Assembly (NCBI GenBank): GCA_036454645.1
Contig: JAZHSQ010000005.1
Coordinates: 1-64,000 of the forward strand
Length of the DNA: 64,000 nt
DNA from: Olsenella_K sp036454645
GTDB taxonomy: Bacteria; Actinomycetota; Coriobacteriia; Coriobacteriales; Atopobiaceae
Reading direction: 5' to 3'
Shown: positions 34,692-44,369 of the stretch, one piece after another
Numbering within the stretch: position 1 is the first letter of the stretch
Layout: every line of letters begins with the position of its first letter
Made by a program: the position numbers and the translations under genes
Notes under the pieces: model-generated
What the model was told of the DNA's origin: nothing
The model's database searches: none
The model's input: only the letters and a program-made list of their open reading frames with translations

Positions 34692-35252
34692 CTACTCCTG
34701 CTTGAACGGGAAGTGGAAGGCCTCGAGAAGCGCCTTGCCCTCCTCGTCGGTGGGAGCGGTGGTAACGATGGTGATGTCCATGCCACGCGTGTGGTCGATC
34801 TTGTCGAAGTCGATCTCCGGGAAGATCAGCTGCTCGGTCACGCCCATGGAGTAGTTGCCACGGCCGTCGAAGCTCTTGGCGGACAGGCCGCGGAAGTCGC
34901 GGATGCGCGGAATGGCGATGGCGATCAGGCGGTCGAGGAACTCCCACATGCGGTCGCCGCGAAGGGTGACCTTGGCGCCGATGGCCTGGCCCTGGCGCAG
35001 GTGGAAGGTCGCGATGGACTTGCGGGCGTGGGTCACGAGCGGCTGCTGGCCGGTGATGGCGCGCAGGTCGGAGACGGCGCCCTCGATGGCCTTGCTGTCC
35101 GTGGCGGCCTCGCCGACGCCCATGTTGACGACGATCTTCTCGATCTTCGGGATCATCATCACGTTGGCGTAGTTGTACTTCTTCTGGAGCTGGTCGCGGA
35201 CCTCGTCGTAGTACTTGGTCTTCAGACGCGGGACGTACTTCTCCTCTGCCAT
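34692..35252 (-). CDS. rplE: Large ribosomal subunit protein uL5
   Basis: 186 residues from ATG at 35252 after AAAGGAGTGAAC; a GTG 6 bases upstream is too close. A 5S rRNA-binding protein with KIEKIVVNMGVGEAATDSK and the C-terminal RGMDITIVTTAPTDEEGKALL. It opens a separate segment of the spc cluster, since 464 bp without genes separate it from rplX. Confidence 0.96.
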   Translation of the reverse strand: MAEEKYVPRLKTKYYDEVRDQLQKKYNYANVMMIPKIEKIVVNMGVGEAATDSKAIEGAVSDLRAITGQQPLVTHARKSIATFHLRQGQAIGAKVTLRGDRMWEFLDRLIAIAIPRIRDFRGLSAKSFDGRGNYSMGVTEQLIFPEIDFDKIDHTRGMDITIVTTAPTDEEGKALLEAFHFPFKQE

Positions 35253-35475
35253 GTTCACTCCTTTGAATCATGGTGGTCTTATGCGCGGGGTCTCTCCTCG
35301 CGCCCCCTGGGTCGGCGCCCCAGGAGCCATTGCGGCGCCACGGGCTAGAGTAATCCCGCCTAGTGACGCAAGCTCAAATGATAGTGTTTCCTCGGCTCGG
35401 GTGCCAGGGGGCGGCCCGGGGGAGGTGCTCTTCGCAATATCCCCACGTTTTCTGTGCTGTCCGCGGTAAATGGCA

Positions 35476-35507
35476 GGGGGGGTCGTCGATCCTGCGACGA
35501 CCCCCCC
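35476..35507 (-). other. Perfect 13-bp hairpin upstream of rplE
   Basis: Arms GGGGGGGTCGTCG (35476-35488) and CGACGACCCCCCC (35495-35507) with a 6-base loop. No T-tract follows. It may be a second terminator or part of the rplE leader. Confidence 0.6.
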
Positions 35508-35666
35508 GTCACTCAGGCACGTCGCGATCACGCGACCAGACCGAAGCCCCTCGATGGCGCTCGAAGCCGTCGCATCCGAGTCCTGAGAACTTACTCCCTG
35601 CGCAGTCGCCTCGAGACCTCTAAGGCCACGAGGCCACGGTCACAATTCGAGGCGGACATACGAGAA

Positions 35667-35698
35667 GAGGGCCCCTCCTCGTAAGGAAGGGCCCCCTC
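35667..35698 (-). terminator. Terminator-like hairpin after rplX
   Basis: GC-rich imperfect stem (arms 35667-35678 and 35685-35698) followed by TTCTCGTATG on the minus strand, about 20 bases after the rplX stop. The downstream sequence matches that after the secY hairpin. Confidence 0.65.
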
Positions 35699-35716
35699 GT
35701 CACTCTGTCCTAGGTC

Positions 35717-36034
35717 CTAGAACTTGGCGCCGCACTTCTTGCAGACGCGAACGGGGTCGCCGTTGTCGTCGTGCTCGTGGCCGACGCGGGTCGGCTTGCC
35801 GCAGGAGGGGCAGACGAGCATGACGTTGGAAACGTCGATCGCCGCCTCCTTCTGGACGATGCCGCCCTGCTGGTTCTGCTGGGTCGGGCGCTGGGCCTTC
35901 TTCACGATGGCCACGCCCTCGACGACGACCTTGCCCTCCTGGGGCAGGGCGCGCAGGACGCTGCCCTGCTTGCCCTTGTCCTTGCCGGAGATGACCTGGA
36001 CCTTGTCGCCCTTCTTGACACTCATCTTAGGCAT
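35717..36034 (-). CDS. rplX: Large ribosomal subunit protein uL24
   Basis: 105 residues from ATG at 36034 with AAGGAGG upstream; a second ATG three codons later is possible. KOW motif SVKKGDKVQVISGKDKGKQG at 5-24. The C-terminal half has CPSCGKPTRV and CKKCG pairs, a zinc-ribbon-like site. A 50S assembly initiator protein, last gene of the S10-side segment. Confidence 0.95.
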   Translation of the reverse strand: MPKMSVKKGDKVQVISGKDKGKQGSVLRALPQEGKVVVEGVAIVKKAQRPTQQNQQGGIVQKEAAIDVSNVMLVCPSCGKPTRVGHEHDDNGDPVRVCKKCGAKF

Positions 36035-36048
36035 TCGTCCACGCCTCC

Positions 36049-36417
36049 TTACAGCGTCTCGGGTGCGAGCGAGACGATCTTCATGTACCTGCGGTCGCGC
36101 AGCTCGCGTGCCACGGGCCCGAAGATACGGGTGCCCTTGGGCTCGCCCTCCTTGTCGACCAGGACGCAGGCGTTCTGGTCGAAGCGGATGTAGCTGCCGT
36201 CCTTGCGGCGGGTCTCCTTCACGGTGCGAACGACGACGCAGCGAACGACGTCGCCCTTCTTCACGGAGCCGCCGGGGGTCGCCTCCTGGACGGCGCACAC
36301 GATCACGTCGCCGAGACCGGCATAGCGCCGCTTGGAGCCACCAAGGACCTTGATGCACTTCACACGCTTAGCGCCGCTGTTGTCAGCGACGTTGAGCATG
36401 GTCTCCATCTGAATCAT
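36049..36417 (-). CDS. rplN: Large ribosomal subunit protein uL14
   Basis: 122 residues, beginning MIQMETMLNVADNSGAKRVKCIKVLGGS and ending REL RDRRYMKIVSLAPETL. A 50S protein at the subunit interface. ATG at 36417 follows GGAGG. A 75-bp gap separates it from rpsQ. Confidence 0.97.
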   Translation of the reverse strand: MIQMETMLNVADNSGAKRVKCIKVLGGSKRRYAGLGDVIVCAVQEATPGGSVKKGDVVRCVVVRTVKETRRKDGSYIRFDQNACVLVDKEGEPKGTRIFGPVARELRDRRYMKIVSLAPETL

Positions 36418-36492
36418 TGCGAATCCTCCGAACCTAATCCCTGGTAGAGTCGCACCTGGTCGAGGTGCCCTCTCGGGAGCGGGTGTTTTCTA

Positions 36493-36759
36493 CTACTTGG
36501 CGCGCTCCACGATCTCCACGACTCTCCAGCACTTGGTCTTGGAGAGGGGACGGGTCTCCATGACGCGAACGGTGTCGCCGAGGCCGCACTCGTTCTTCTC
36601 GTCGTGGCAATGGAGCTTCTTGTGCAGGGTCATCATCTTGCCGTACTTGGGGTGGTGCTTGCGGTAGGTGATCTGCACGGTGACCGTCTTGTCGCCGGAG
36701 CGAGAGATGACGACGCCAGTGCGGACCTTGCGTGCGTTCTTGTTATCGGTTTCAGCCAT
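36493..36759 (-). CDS. rpsQ: Small ribosomal subunit protein uS17
   Basis: 88 residues, OB-fold with KVRTGVVISRSGDKTVTVQI and LGDTVRVMETRPLSKTKCWRVVEIVE. A 16S rRNA 5' domain binder. ATG at 36759 follows AGGAGAG, 13 bp after rpmC. Confidence 0.96.
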   Translation of the reverse strand: MAETDNKNARKVRTGVVISRSGDKTVTVQITYRKHHPKYGKMMTLHKKLHCHDEKNECGLGDTVRVMETRPLSKTKCWRVVEIVERAK

Positions 36760-36772
36760 GGCTCTCTCCTAC

Positions 36773-36982
36773 TTACTCGGCGGACTTGCTCTGGGCGATC
36801 TCGCGGGCGCGGGTCTCGGTGAGGACGCGGGCGATGTCACGCTTGACGAGCTTCACGCGCGAGGTGTTGTCCAGCTGGCTGGTGGCCATCTGGAAGCGCA
36901 GGTTGAAGAGCTCTGCGCGGCCGTCCTCGAGCTTCTTGGCGAGCTCCTCATCGGAGAGCTCGCGGATATCCTTGTACTTCAT
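36773..36982 (-). CDS. rpmC: Large ribosomal subunit protein uL29
   Basis: 69 residues, a two-helix hairpin beginning MKYKDIRELSDEELAKKLED with NLRFQMATSQLDN. It surrounds the exit tunnel, where SRP and trigger factor dock. ATG at 36982 follows GGGGAGG, 6 bp after rplP. Confidence 0.96.
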   Translation of the reverse strand: MKYKDIRELSDEELAKKLEDGRAELFNLRFQMATSQLDNTSRVKLVKRDIARVLTETRAREIAQSKSAE

Positions 36983-36988
36983 CTTTGA

Positions 36989-37413
<425 letters not shown>

Positions 37414-37414
<1 letters not shown>

Positions 37415-38127
37415 TAGCGGGCCCTCCTCTCATTGCGACCACGGCGAGGACGCGAAGAGCCCTCGAGCTCGGGCTTGGGAGCGGCCTGGCCGGGCAGCTT
37501 CTCGCCGAGGTAGATCCAAACCTTGATACCGACGGCACCCATGCTCGTGCGAGCGGTGGCCTCGCCAAAGCCGATGCGGGCGCGCAGGGTGTGCAGGGGC
37601 ACGCGGCCCTCGCGATACCACTCGCGGCGACCCATCTCGGCGCCGTTCAGACGGCCGGAGCACTGGATGCGGATGCCCTTGGCGCCAGCCTTGCGGGCGC
37701 TCTGGACTGCCTTGCGCATGGCGCGGCGGAAGGCGACGCGGCCCTCAAGCTGCTCGGCCATGGACTGGGCGACGAGGGAGGCGTCGAGCTCGGGGCGCTT
37801 GACCTCGATGACGTCGACGTTGACCTCGCCCTTGTTGACCTTCGCGACCTTCTCGAGCTCGGCGCGCAGGGCGTCGATCTCGGCGCCCTTCTTGCCGATG
37901 ACGATGCCAGGGCGAGCGGTGTAGATGGTGACCTTCACCTTGTCACCGGCGCGCTCGATGTCGACGCGGGAGAGCGCGGCACGCGCGAGGCGCTTCTGCA
38001 GGAACTCGCGGATGGCGAGGTCGTTGCCGAGGGTCTCGGCGTAGTTCTTCTTATCGGCGTACCAACGGGAACGCCACTCCTCGGTGATGCCGAGGCGGAA
38101 GCCGGTAGGCTGAACCTTCTGTCCCAT
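37414..38127 (-). CDS. rpsC: Small ribosomal subunit protein uS3
   Basis: 237 residues. A KH domain (ARPGIVIGKKGAEIDALRAEL, about 65-85) and the C-terminal domain with RIQCSGRLNGAEMGRREWYREGRVPLHTLRA. 30S head protein at the mRNA entry site. A short basic tail (RPRRGRNERRAR) ends it. It lies 7 bp after rplV. Confidence 0.97.
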
Positions 38128-38134
38128 GCTTTCC

Positions 38135-38503
38135 CTACGCCTCCTTTCCAGAAGCGACGACGACGGTGATGTGGCTCGTGCGCTTGTTGATGCGCGACGC
38201 GGAGCCCTTGGCGCGCGGGCGGAAGCGCTTGAGCGTGGGGCCCTCGTCGACGTAGGCGGCCTTCACGACGAGCGTGTCGCGACGCAGGCCGTTGTTGTTC
38301 TCGGCGTTGGCCATCGCGGAGCGCAGGCACTTGGCCACGGGCTCGGCAGCGGCGACCTCGGAGAACTGGAGGATCTCGAGGGCCTTGTCGCAGGACTTGT
38401 TGCGGATCTGATCGACGACCAGGCGGGCCTTGCGCGGGGCGACGCGGACGAACTTCGCGACGGCCCTCACCTCGACGGCGCCGGTTTCGGTGTTGTTAGC
38501 CAT
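38135..38503 (-). CDS. rplV: Large ribosomal subunit protein uL22
   Basis: 122 residues. The beta-hairpin loop that lines the exit tunnel reads GPTLKRFRPRAKGSASRINKRTSHI. The tunnel tip keeps the usual basic residues, so no macrolide-resistance deletion is evident. Normal S10 order between rpsS and rpsC. Confidence 0.97.
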   Translation of the reverse strand: MANNTETGAVEVRAVAKFVRVAPRKARLVVDQIRNKSCDKALEILQFSEVAAAEPVAKCLRSAMANAENNNGLRRDTLVVKAAYVDEGPTLKRFRPRAKGSASRINKRTSHITVVVASGKEA

Positions 38504-38518
38504 TTACTCCCTAACCCC

Positions 38519-38779
38519 CTAATTGGCCCTGTGGCCACGGAACGTGCGCGTGGGGGCGAACTCGCCCAGCTTGTGACCGACCATGGACTCGGTGATGTAG
38601 ACGGGCACGTGCTTGCGGCCGTCGTGGACGGCGATGGTGTGGCCGACCATCTCGGGGAAGATGGTGGACGAACGCGACCAGGTCTTGATGACCTGCTTGT
38701 TGCCGGACTCGTTCATGGCAGCGACACGCGCGAGGAGACGAGTCTCTACGAACGGGCCCTTCTTGAGGCTTCTGCTCAT
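38519..38779 (-). CDS. rpsS: Small ribosomal subunit protein uS19
   Basis: 86 residues, beginning MSRSLKKGPFVETRLL and containing VGHTIAVHDGRKHVPVYITESMVGHKLGEFAPTR. A 30S head protein at the subunit interface. ATG at 38779 follows AGGAGAAGGA. Confidence 0.97.
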   Translation of the reverse strand: MSRSLKKGPFVETRLLARVAAMNESGNKQVIKTWSRSSTIFPEMVGHTIAVHDGRKHVPVYITESMVGHKLGEFAPTRTFRGHRAN

Positions 38780-38805
38780 TCTTTCCTTCTCCTACTACTC
38801 GTGGG

Positions 38806-39642
<837 letters not shown>

Positions 39643-39715
39643 TGACTCTTTTCCCTTCTTGTCCGTTGGCCGACCCGCTCAGGGAATCGGTGGGTCGACA
39701 CCGGATTACCACGGA

Positions 39716-39774
39716 GCCGCGCGTATCCATACCATGCGCGGCAAGAGACCCGCCCCCTCTCTCGAGGGGACGGG
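39716..39774 (-). other. Two hairpins between rplW and rplB
   Basis: On the minus strand the first stem (39749-39774) has arms CCCGTCCCCTC/GAGGGGGCGGG, then TCTCTTG. The second (39716-39742) has arms GCCGCGC/GCGCGGC around an AT-rich 13-base loop. The first could be a partial terminator, the second a leader element for rplB. Such a spacer is unusual inside the S10 operon. Confidence 0.5.
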
Positions 39775-39781
39775 AGGTTAC

Positions 39782-40084
39782 CTACTCAGCGGCCTGCTGG
39801 TCGTTGGCGAAGATCTCGATCGACTCGCCCTCCTTGAGGGTGACGATGGCCTTCTTCCACTGGCGGGTCTTGCCCTGCTGCATGCGCACGCGCTTGTTCT
39901 TGGGCTTGACGTTGACCGTGTTGACCTTGACCACGTGGACGCCGAAGATCTTCTCCACGGCGTCACGGATCTCCTCCTTGGGGGCGGTGCGAGCCACCTC
40001 GAAGGTGTACTTGCCCTGCTCCATGAGGTCATAGGAGCGCTCGGAGACGACCGGGCGGATGATCACGTTGTAGACGTAGTTCAT
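39782..40084 (-). CDS. rplW: Large ribosomal subunit protein uL23
   Basis: 100 residues: VIIRPVVSERSYDLMEQGKYTFEVARTAPKEEIRDAVEKIFGVHV is the conserved core. It forms the docking site for trigger factor and SRP at the exit tunnel. The ATG overlaps the rplD stop by one base. Confidence 0.96.
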   Translation of the reverse strand: MNYVYNVIIRPVVSERSYDLMEQGKYTFEVARTAPKEEIRDAVEKIFGVHVVKVNTVNVKPKNKRVRMQQGKTRQWKKAIVTLKEGESIEIFANDQQAAE

Positions 40085-40710
40085 TATGCGAGCACCTCCT
40101 CGAGCTGCTTGGCAATGTCGACCGTCATGACCAGGGCCTTGTTGTCGACAAGGATGCGGGTGTTGACCTCGGTGACGCCGAAGACCTCGGCACCGGGGAT
40201 GTTGCGGAAGGAGAGGTAGGTCTCCACGTCGTCGTCGGGGACGACGATGGTGACGCGCTTGCCCTCCAGGCCGAGCGCCTTGAGGACGGCGACGGCCTTC
40301 TTGGTGCTGGGCTCCTCGAAGGTGAGGGAGTCGAGCAGGACGAGCTCGGAGTCCGCCAGCTTGCCGGAGAGGGCGGAGCGCATGGCGAGCTTCTTCTCCT
40401 TGTTGTTGGCGCGCTTCTCGTGGCCGTGGGGCGTGGGCCCGAAGACGACGCCGCCGCCGGTGAACTGCGGCGCGCGGATGGTGCCCTGACGGGCGCGGCC
40501 GGTGCCCTTCTGGCGGAACGGCTTGACGCCGCCGCCGGAGACGGCGGAGCGGTTCTTGGTCGAGTGGGTGCCCTGGCGCAGGCTGGACTCGTAGGCCACC
40601 ACGACCTGGTGCATCACGGGGATGTTCGGCTCGATGCCGAAGACGCCGTCGGCGAGCTCGACCTCTGCGGCCTTGCCCCCCTCAACGTTCTTAACTTCTA
40701 CCTTGGACAT
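40084..40710 (-). CDS. rplD: Large ribosomal subunit protein uL4
   Basis: 208 residues. The extended loop lining the exit tunnel reads PFRQKGTGRARQGTIRAPQFTGGGVVFGP (about 70-98). In E. coli this protein represses the S10 operon. ATG at 40710 has AAGGAGG upstream; 37 bp separate it from rplC. Confidence 0.97.
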   Translation of the reverse strand: MSKVEVKNVEGGKAAEVELADGVFGIEPNIPVMHQVVVAYESSLRQGTHSTKNRSAVSGGGVKPFRQKGTGRARQGTIRAPQFTGGGVVFGPTPHGHEKRANNKEKKLAMRSALSGKLADSELVLLDSLTFEEPSTKKAVAVLKALGLEGKRVTIVVPDDDVETYLSFRNIPGAEVFGVTEVNTRILVDNKALVMTVDIAKQLEEVLA

Positions 40711-40747
40711 GTGTCCTCCTTGTTAGCCTAAAGGTTTGCGTGTGGCT

Positions 40748-41368
40748 TTAGGCCATGCGGACCTGGACGAGAGCGTTCTTGCCGCCGGGGACAGCGCCCT
40801 TGACGAGCATGAGGTTCTGCTCAGCATCGATGCTGACGAGCTTGAGGTTCTTGACGGTGACGCGGGCGTCGCCCATGTGGCCGGCCATGTGCAGACCCTT
40901 GCGGACGCGCGCGGGGTAGGCGCACTGGCCGATCGAGCCCGGCTCGCGCTGGTTGCGGGAGCCGTGGGCCATGGGGCCGCGGGAGAAGTTCCAGCGCTTG
41001 ATGGTGCCCTGGAAGCCCTTGCCCTTGGAGACGCCGATGACGTCGACGCTCTTGACGTCGGCGAAGTCGGAGACGGTGACCTTGTCGCCGCACTTGAAGT
41101 CCTCGCCGTTCTCGACGCGGACCTCGCGGAGGTAGCGCATCGGCTCCACGCCGGCCTTGTTGAAGTGCCCGGCCATGGGCTTGTTGACGCGCTTGGCCTT
41201 GATGTCGCCAAAGCCGATCTGGACGGCGTCGTAGCCGTCGGTCGCCTTGGTCTTCACCTGCGACACCGTGCAGGGGCCTGCCTGGATGACGGTGACGGGG
41301 ACGACGTTGTCGTCTTCGTCCCACACCTGCGTCATCCCGATCTTGCGGCCAAGAATCGTGCTGACCAT
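40748..41368 (-). CDS. rplC: Large ribosomal subunit protein uL3
   Basis: 206 residues with GRKIGMTQVWDEDDNVVPVTVI at the start and the central extension KGKGFQGTIKRWNFSRGPMAHGSRNQREPGSIG that reaches the peptidyl transferase centre. Here it is the first gene of its segment, with its own promoter, because rpsJ is 5.3 kb away. Confidence 0.97.
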   Translation of the reverse strand: MVSTILGRKIGMTQVWDEDDNVVPVTVIQAGPCTVSQVKTKATDGYDAVQIGFGDIKAKRVNKPMAGHFNKAGVEPMRYLREVRVENGEDFKCGDKVTVSDFADVKSVDVIGVSKGKGFQGTIKRWNFSRGPMAHGSRNQREPGSIGQCAYPARVRKGLHMAGHMGDARVTVKNLKLVSIDAEQNLMLVKGAVPGGKNALVQVRMA

Positions 41369-41488
41369 GCTTGTTCCTTACCCTCGGTGGTCATGGGACC
41401 CAAGGGCGCCCTCGCGCCTTCCCCAGCGGACCACATCTTGTAGTCGCGCGCAGCCGAGACATGACTGTCCTACTTACGCAGCCGTTCC

Positions 41489-41517
41489 ATATTACACGCG
41501 CGCCGGACGCTTCACAA
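41489..41517 (-). promoter_or_regulatory. rplC promoter
   Basis: -35 TTGTGA (41512-41517), 17-bp spacer, -10 TAATAT (41489-41494), minus strand. It gives a leader of about 110 bases before rplC and explains how the S10 genes are expressed after separation from rpsJ. Confidence 0.8.
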
Positions 41518-41537
41518 TGTCTTCGCAGAAATACCTC

Positions 41538-41588
41538 CCCCTCTAGCAGGGGTTCCGTATTCCACTGCCCCGGGCGTATCTACGCCCC
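41538..41588 (-). terminator. Hairpins ending the YfhO-like gene
   Basis: GGGCGTA-GA-TACGCCC overlaps the stop codon (41572-41588). A second stem CCCCT/AGGGG (41538-41552) follows, then GAGGTATTTCTG. Both are weak individually and lie just before the rplC promoter. Confidence 0.45.
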
Positions 41589-44369
41589 GGACGTGCCCTT
41601 GCGGCGCGGCCGCGCCCTCCTTCGCGCCAGGGCGCACCAGGCGAGGAAGCAGGCGACGGCGCCCGCGCTCGCGGCGGCGCCCGCCCTGAGCCCGGGTGTC
41701 TCGTAGGTCAGGGTGATGACGTGCTCGCCGCTGGTGACGTCCACGCCGCAGAAGGCGGTGTAGAGCTGCCTGAGCTCGACGGGCTCGCCGTCCACCTCCG
41801 CGCTCCAGCCGTCCTCGTAGGGCACGCGCAGGAACACCGTCTCGTCCTCGGCGGCGCTGAAGCCCACGCTCACCCTCCCGTCGCGCACGTCGAGGGAGCG
41901 CTGGCCGGGGTCGAGGCCGGAGAGCCCGCGGGAGAGGGCGCCCTCGTCGAGCGTCACGACACGCAGCAGCCTCGAGGCGTCCTCGCCGAGCTCGAGCTCG
42001 CGCAGGCCCTCCGAGCTCGACTCGAGGGTCGACCATTCGTAGTCGAGCTCCACGGTGACGACGTCGCCCGCCTCATGCGTCCCGAGGTACGCGACGTTGT
42101 TGTCGAACGAGCCGCCGAAGCACTGCACGGCGGACCCGTCGGCCGTGAGCGTCCCCCTCGCGCAGAGCCCCCTGCTGGAGAGCTCGGACTGCAGGGGCAG
42201 GTAGGCGTAGGCCGGCCCCGTCGCCTGGATCTCGACCACGAGGGTGCGGCGCAGCGTGCCCGGCGCGTCCGCGTCCGCGAGGCGCACGCGGGCCTCCTCG
42301 TAGGGCGCCTCCGCTGAGCCGGTGGCGTCGGCGAACATCGCGACCTGGTTGGCGATGGCGTCGGAGGTCCACGCGACGGAGCCGCCCGCCCCGGAGGCGA
42401 GCCCGTGGGCGAACGTCACGCCGTGGTCGTAGCGGTGGGCGGTGTGGCCGATGATCCCCTCGGACGCCACGTCGGTCGCGCCCGGCACCTCGCCCTCGTC
42501 GAGGACGTAGTCCACGCCGATCAGGGAGTCCGTCAGCTCAAGTGGGCTGTTGTAGTAGTAGCCGTAGTAGCTCCTCGCCGACCTCGAGTAGCCGAGCGCC
42601 TGCATGAGGGTCACCGCGTCCTCCGTGACCGTGGAGGAGTACTCGCTCATCCCCTGCGAGGGGATCGTGAAGCCCTCCGCGGTCGTCGCGCCGTCCTCCC
42701 TGCGCGGGCTCATGTAGCCGATGGACGCCTGGCCCACCATGAGCGAGGCCTCCTCGCCCCCGGGGACGCCGGCGTCCGCGTAGACCTCGTCGTAGGCATC
42801 GCGCAGGGCCGTGAGGTAGCCGCGGTAGAAGCCTGCGGGGACCTTGCTGCGCGAGAAGGCGCACCAGGCGTCGAAGCCGCACTCGGCGCACGCCAGGGCG
42901 ACCACGAGCGCGGACGCCGCGACGGCCGGCCAGGCGGCCGGGAGGGCGTGGCGCCGGGCGCCGCCGGGCGCGGGACGGCGGGAGAGCTCGAGGGCCGCCT
43001 CCAGCGCCAGCGGCTCCGCGAGCAGGGCGGCCACCTCCACGCAGGCGTTGCGCAGCGTGCCCTGAGGCGCCGACCCGCCCGCGAGCAGGCGCCAGGCGGA
43101 GAGCCCCACGAGCAGCGCCGCCGCGGCGGCGGAGCCGGCGAGGAGCGCCCTGCGCCCGCGGACCCCCAGCGGGACGAGCCCCTCGGCCGCCTCGCGCGCC
43201 ACGGCGACGAGCGCGAACGAGACGACGAAGGCGTGCCGGAAGAAGAAGGAGTCGGCGTGGCGCAGGACGCTCCACAGGTTCATGGCGCCCGTCACGAGGG
43301 TGCCCGAGAGGACGAACAGCAGCAGGAGGCCGAGGGCCAGCCTGCGCGCGCGGCCCACGCGCCGGTTCGCGAGGCCGGCCACCGCGAGGACGAGCGGGAG
43401 CGCCCCCGTGAAGATGCAGGGGACCCTCGACCAGTCCGTGGCGGGCACGGTGCCGGCCGCGTAGTATGCGAGCAACTTGAGCGGCCCGACCACGAGCGAC
43501 CCGTCGAGGACGACGTTCGCGGAGACGTCCCCCTCCACCCCCTGGAGGAGCCCGAGCACCGCCGGCAGGAACACGACCGCGCTCGCACAGAGCCCCAGCG
43601 CCATCGTGAGCGCGTAGCGACCCAGCGTGCGCGCGACGCGCCTCTCGCCCGCGGGCTCCCCCTGGAGGCAGACGAGGGCGTAGGCGACCGAGAAGAGGCA
43701 GGCCATGTAGCTCGTGTACCAGTTGAAGAGCGTCGCGCACGCGACGGCGGAGAAGAGCGCGAGGCGGCGGCCGTCGTGGACGAGGCGCCACGTCCCGAGC
43801 GCCACCAGGGGCAGCATGTAGACGCCGTCGAGCCACATCACGTTGCTCGCCTGGCACACGGCGAAGCCGCACAGCGCGTAGCACGTCGAGAGGACGAGGC
43901 TCAGCGTCCCCGCGGCGAACCTCCGGCGCAGGAAGGCGTAGCAGGTGAGCCCCGCCAGGGAGAGCTTCCCCAGGACCGCGAGGGAGAAGAACAGCGCCAC
44001 GTCGGTGTAGTCGAAGAGCGCGAGCAGCAGGTTGAAGGGGCTCGAGAGGTAGTAGGCGAAGAGCGCGGCCGTGCCGCCGCCCATGCCGTGCGAGAAGGAG
44101 TAGAACAGCGAGCCCTGGCCGTGCATGACCCTGCACAGCCACCCGAAGAACCCGACGTACTGGATGTGCATGTCCGAGATGGACACGGTCAGGTCCCCGA
44201 AGGGGTAGATCCCGAGCCGCCAGAAGACCGCGCAGAGCACGCCGAGGGGCACCAGGGCCGAGAGCGCGTACTCCCAGAGGCGCCGGCCCGAGGCGCCGTC
44301 CGCGCGGGCGGGCGGCTCGGCCGCGCGCGCCTCCCCCTCCGCCGGCGCCGTCGCGCCCGCGCGCGTCAT
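41580..44369 (-). CDS. YfhO-family multi-membrane-spanning glycosyltransferase-like protein
   Basis: 929 residues from ATG at 44369, which overlaps the preceding stop as ATGA. The frame stays open upstream but that part is a shadow of the ChbG-like gene. A polar Ala/Glu start leads to a first helix near 35-52, then the extracytoplasmic motif GDLTVSISDMHIQYVGFF (Asp-rich loop typical of GT-C folds), and about a dozen membrane helices up to residue 530. A large extracytoplasmic beta-rich part (about 540-900) and a last helix with a basic tail follow. B. subtilis YfhO moves sugars from undecaprenyl-phosphate onto lipoteichoic acid together with CsbB. A CsbB-like gene is nearby, so the same role is inferred. 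Confidence 0.8.
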   Translation of the reverse strand: MTRAGATAPAEGEARAAEPPARADGASGRRLWEYALSALVPLGVLCAVFWRLGIYPFGDLTVSISDMHIQYVGFFGWLCRVMHGQGSLFYSFSHGMGGGTAALFAYYLSSPFNLLLALFDYTDVALFFSLAVLGKLSLAGLTCYAFLRRRFAAGTLSLVLSTCYALCGFAVCQASNVMWLDGVYMLPLVALGTWRLVHDGRRLALFSAVACATLFNWYTSYMACLFSVAYALVCLQGEPAGERRVARTLGRYALTMALGLCASAVVFLPAVLGLLQGVEGDVSANVVLDGSLVVGPLKLLAYYAAGTVPATDWSRVPCIFTGALPLVLAVAGLANRRVGRARRLALGLLLLFVLSGTLVTGAMNLWSVLRHADSFFFRHAFVVSFALVAVAREAAEGLVPLGVRGRRALLAGSAAAAALLVGLSAWRLLAGGSAPQGTLRNACVEVAALLAEPLALEAALELSRRPAPGGARRHALPAAWPAVAASALVVALACAECGFDAWCAFSRSKVPAGFYRGYLTALRDAYDEVYADAGVPGGEEASLMVGQASIGYMSPRREDGATTAEGFTIPSQGMSEYSSTVTEDAVTLMQALGYSRSARSYYGYYYNSPLELTDSLIGVDYVLDEGEVPGATDVASEGIIGHTAHRYDHGVTFAHGLASGAGGSVAWTSDAIANQVAMFADATGSAEAPYEEARVRLADADAPGTLRRTLVVEIQATGPAYAYLPLQSELSSRGLCARGTLTADGSAVQCFGGSFDNNVAYLGTHEAGDVVTVELDYEWSTLESSSEGLRELELGEDASRLLRVVTLDEGALSRGLSGLDPGQRSLDVRDGRVSVGFSAAEDETVFLRVPYEDGWSAEVDGEPVELRQLYTAFCGVDVTSGEHVITLTYETPGLRAGAAASAGAVACFLAWCALARRRARPRRKGTSGA

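Larger units (their letters stand above)
35253..35716. other. 464-bp gap splitting the S10/spc cluster
   Basis: No coding frame is supported. On the minus strand, after rplX, come a terminator-like hairpin (35667-35698), an AT-richer stretch, a perfect 13-bp stem GGGGGGGTCGTCG (35476-35507), a possible -10 (TATCAT, 35378-35383), and GC-rich stems CCTGGG/CCCAGG close to rplE. This looks like the end of one transcript and the promoter and structured leader of the next. A ribosomal-protein binding site in the leader is possible but not recognised. Confidence 0.6.

Noticed and set aside
35268..35531. Possible 87-codon gene in the rplX-rplE gap
   Set aside because: No binding site, composition unlike the neighbours, and it runs through the stable stem at 35476-35507. 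The region is better explained as terminator plus leader.
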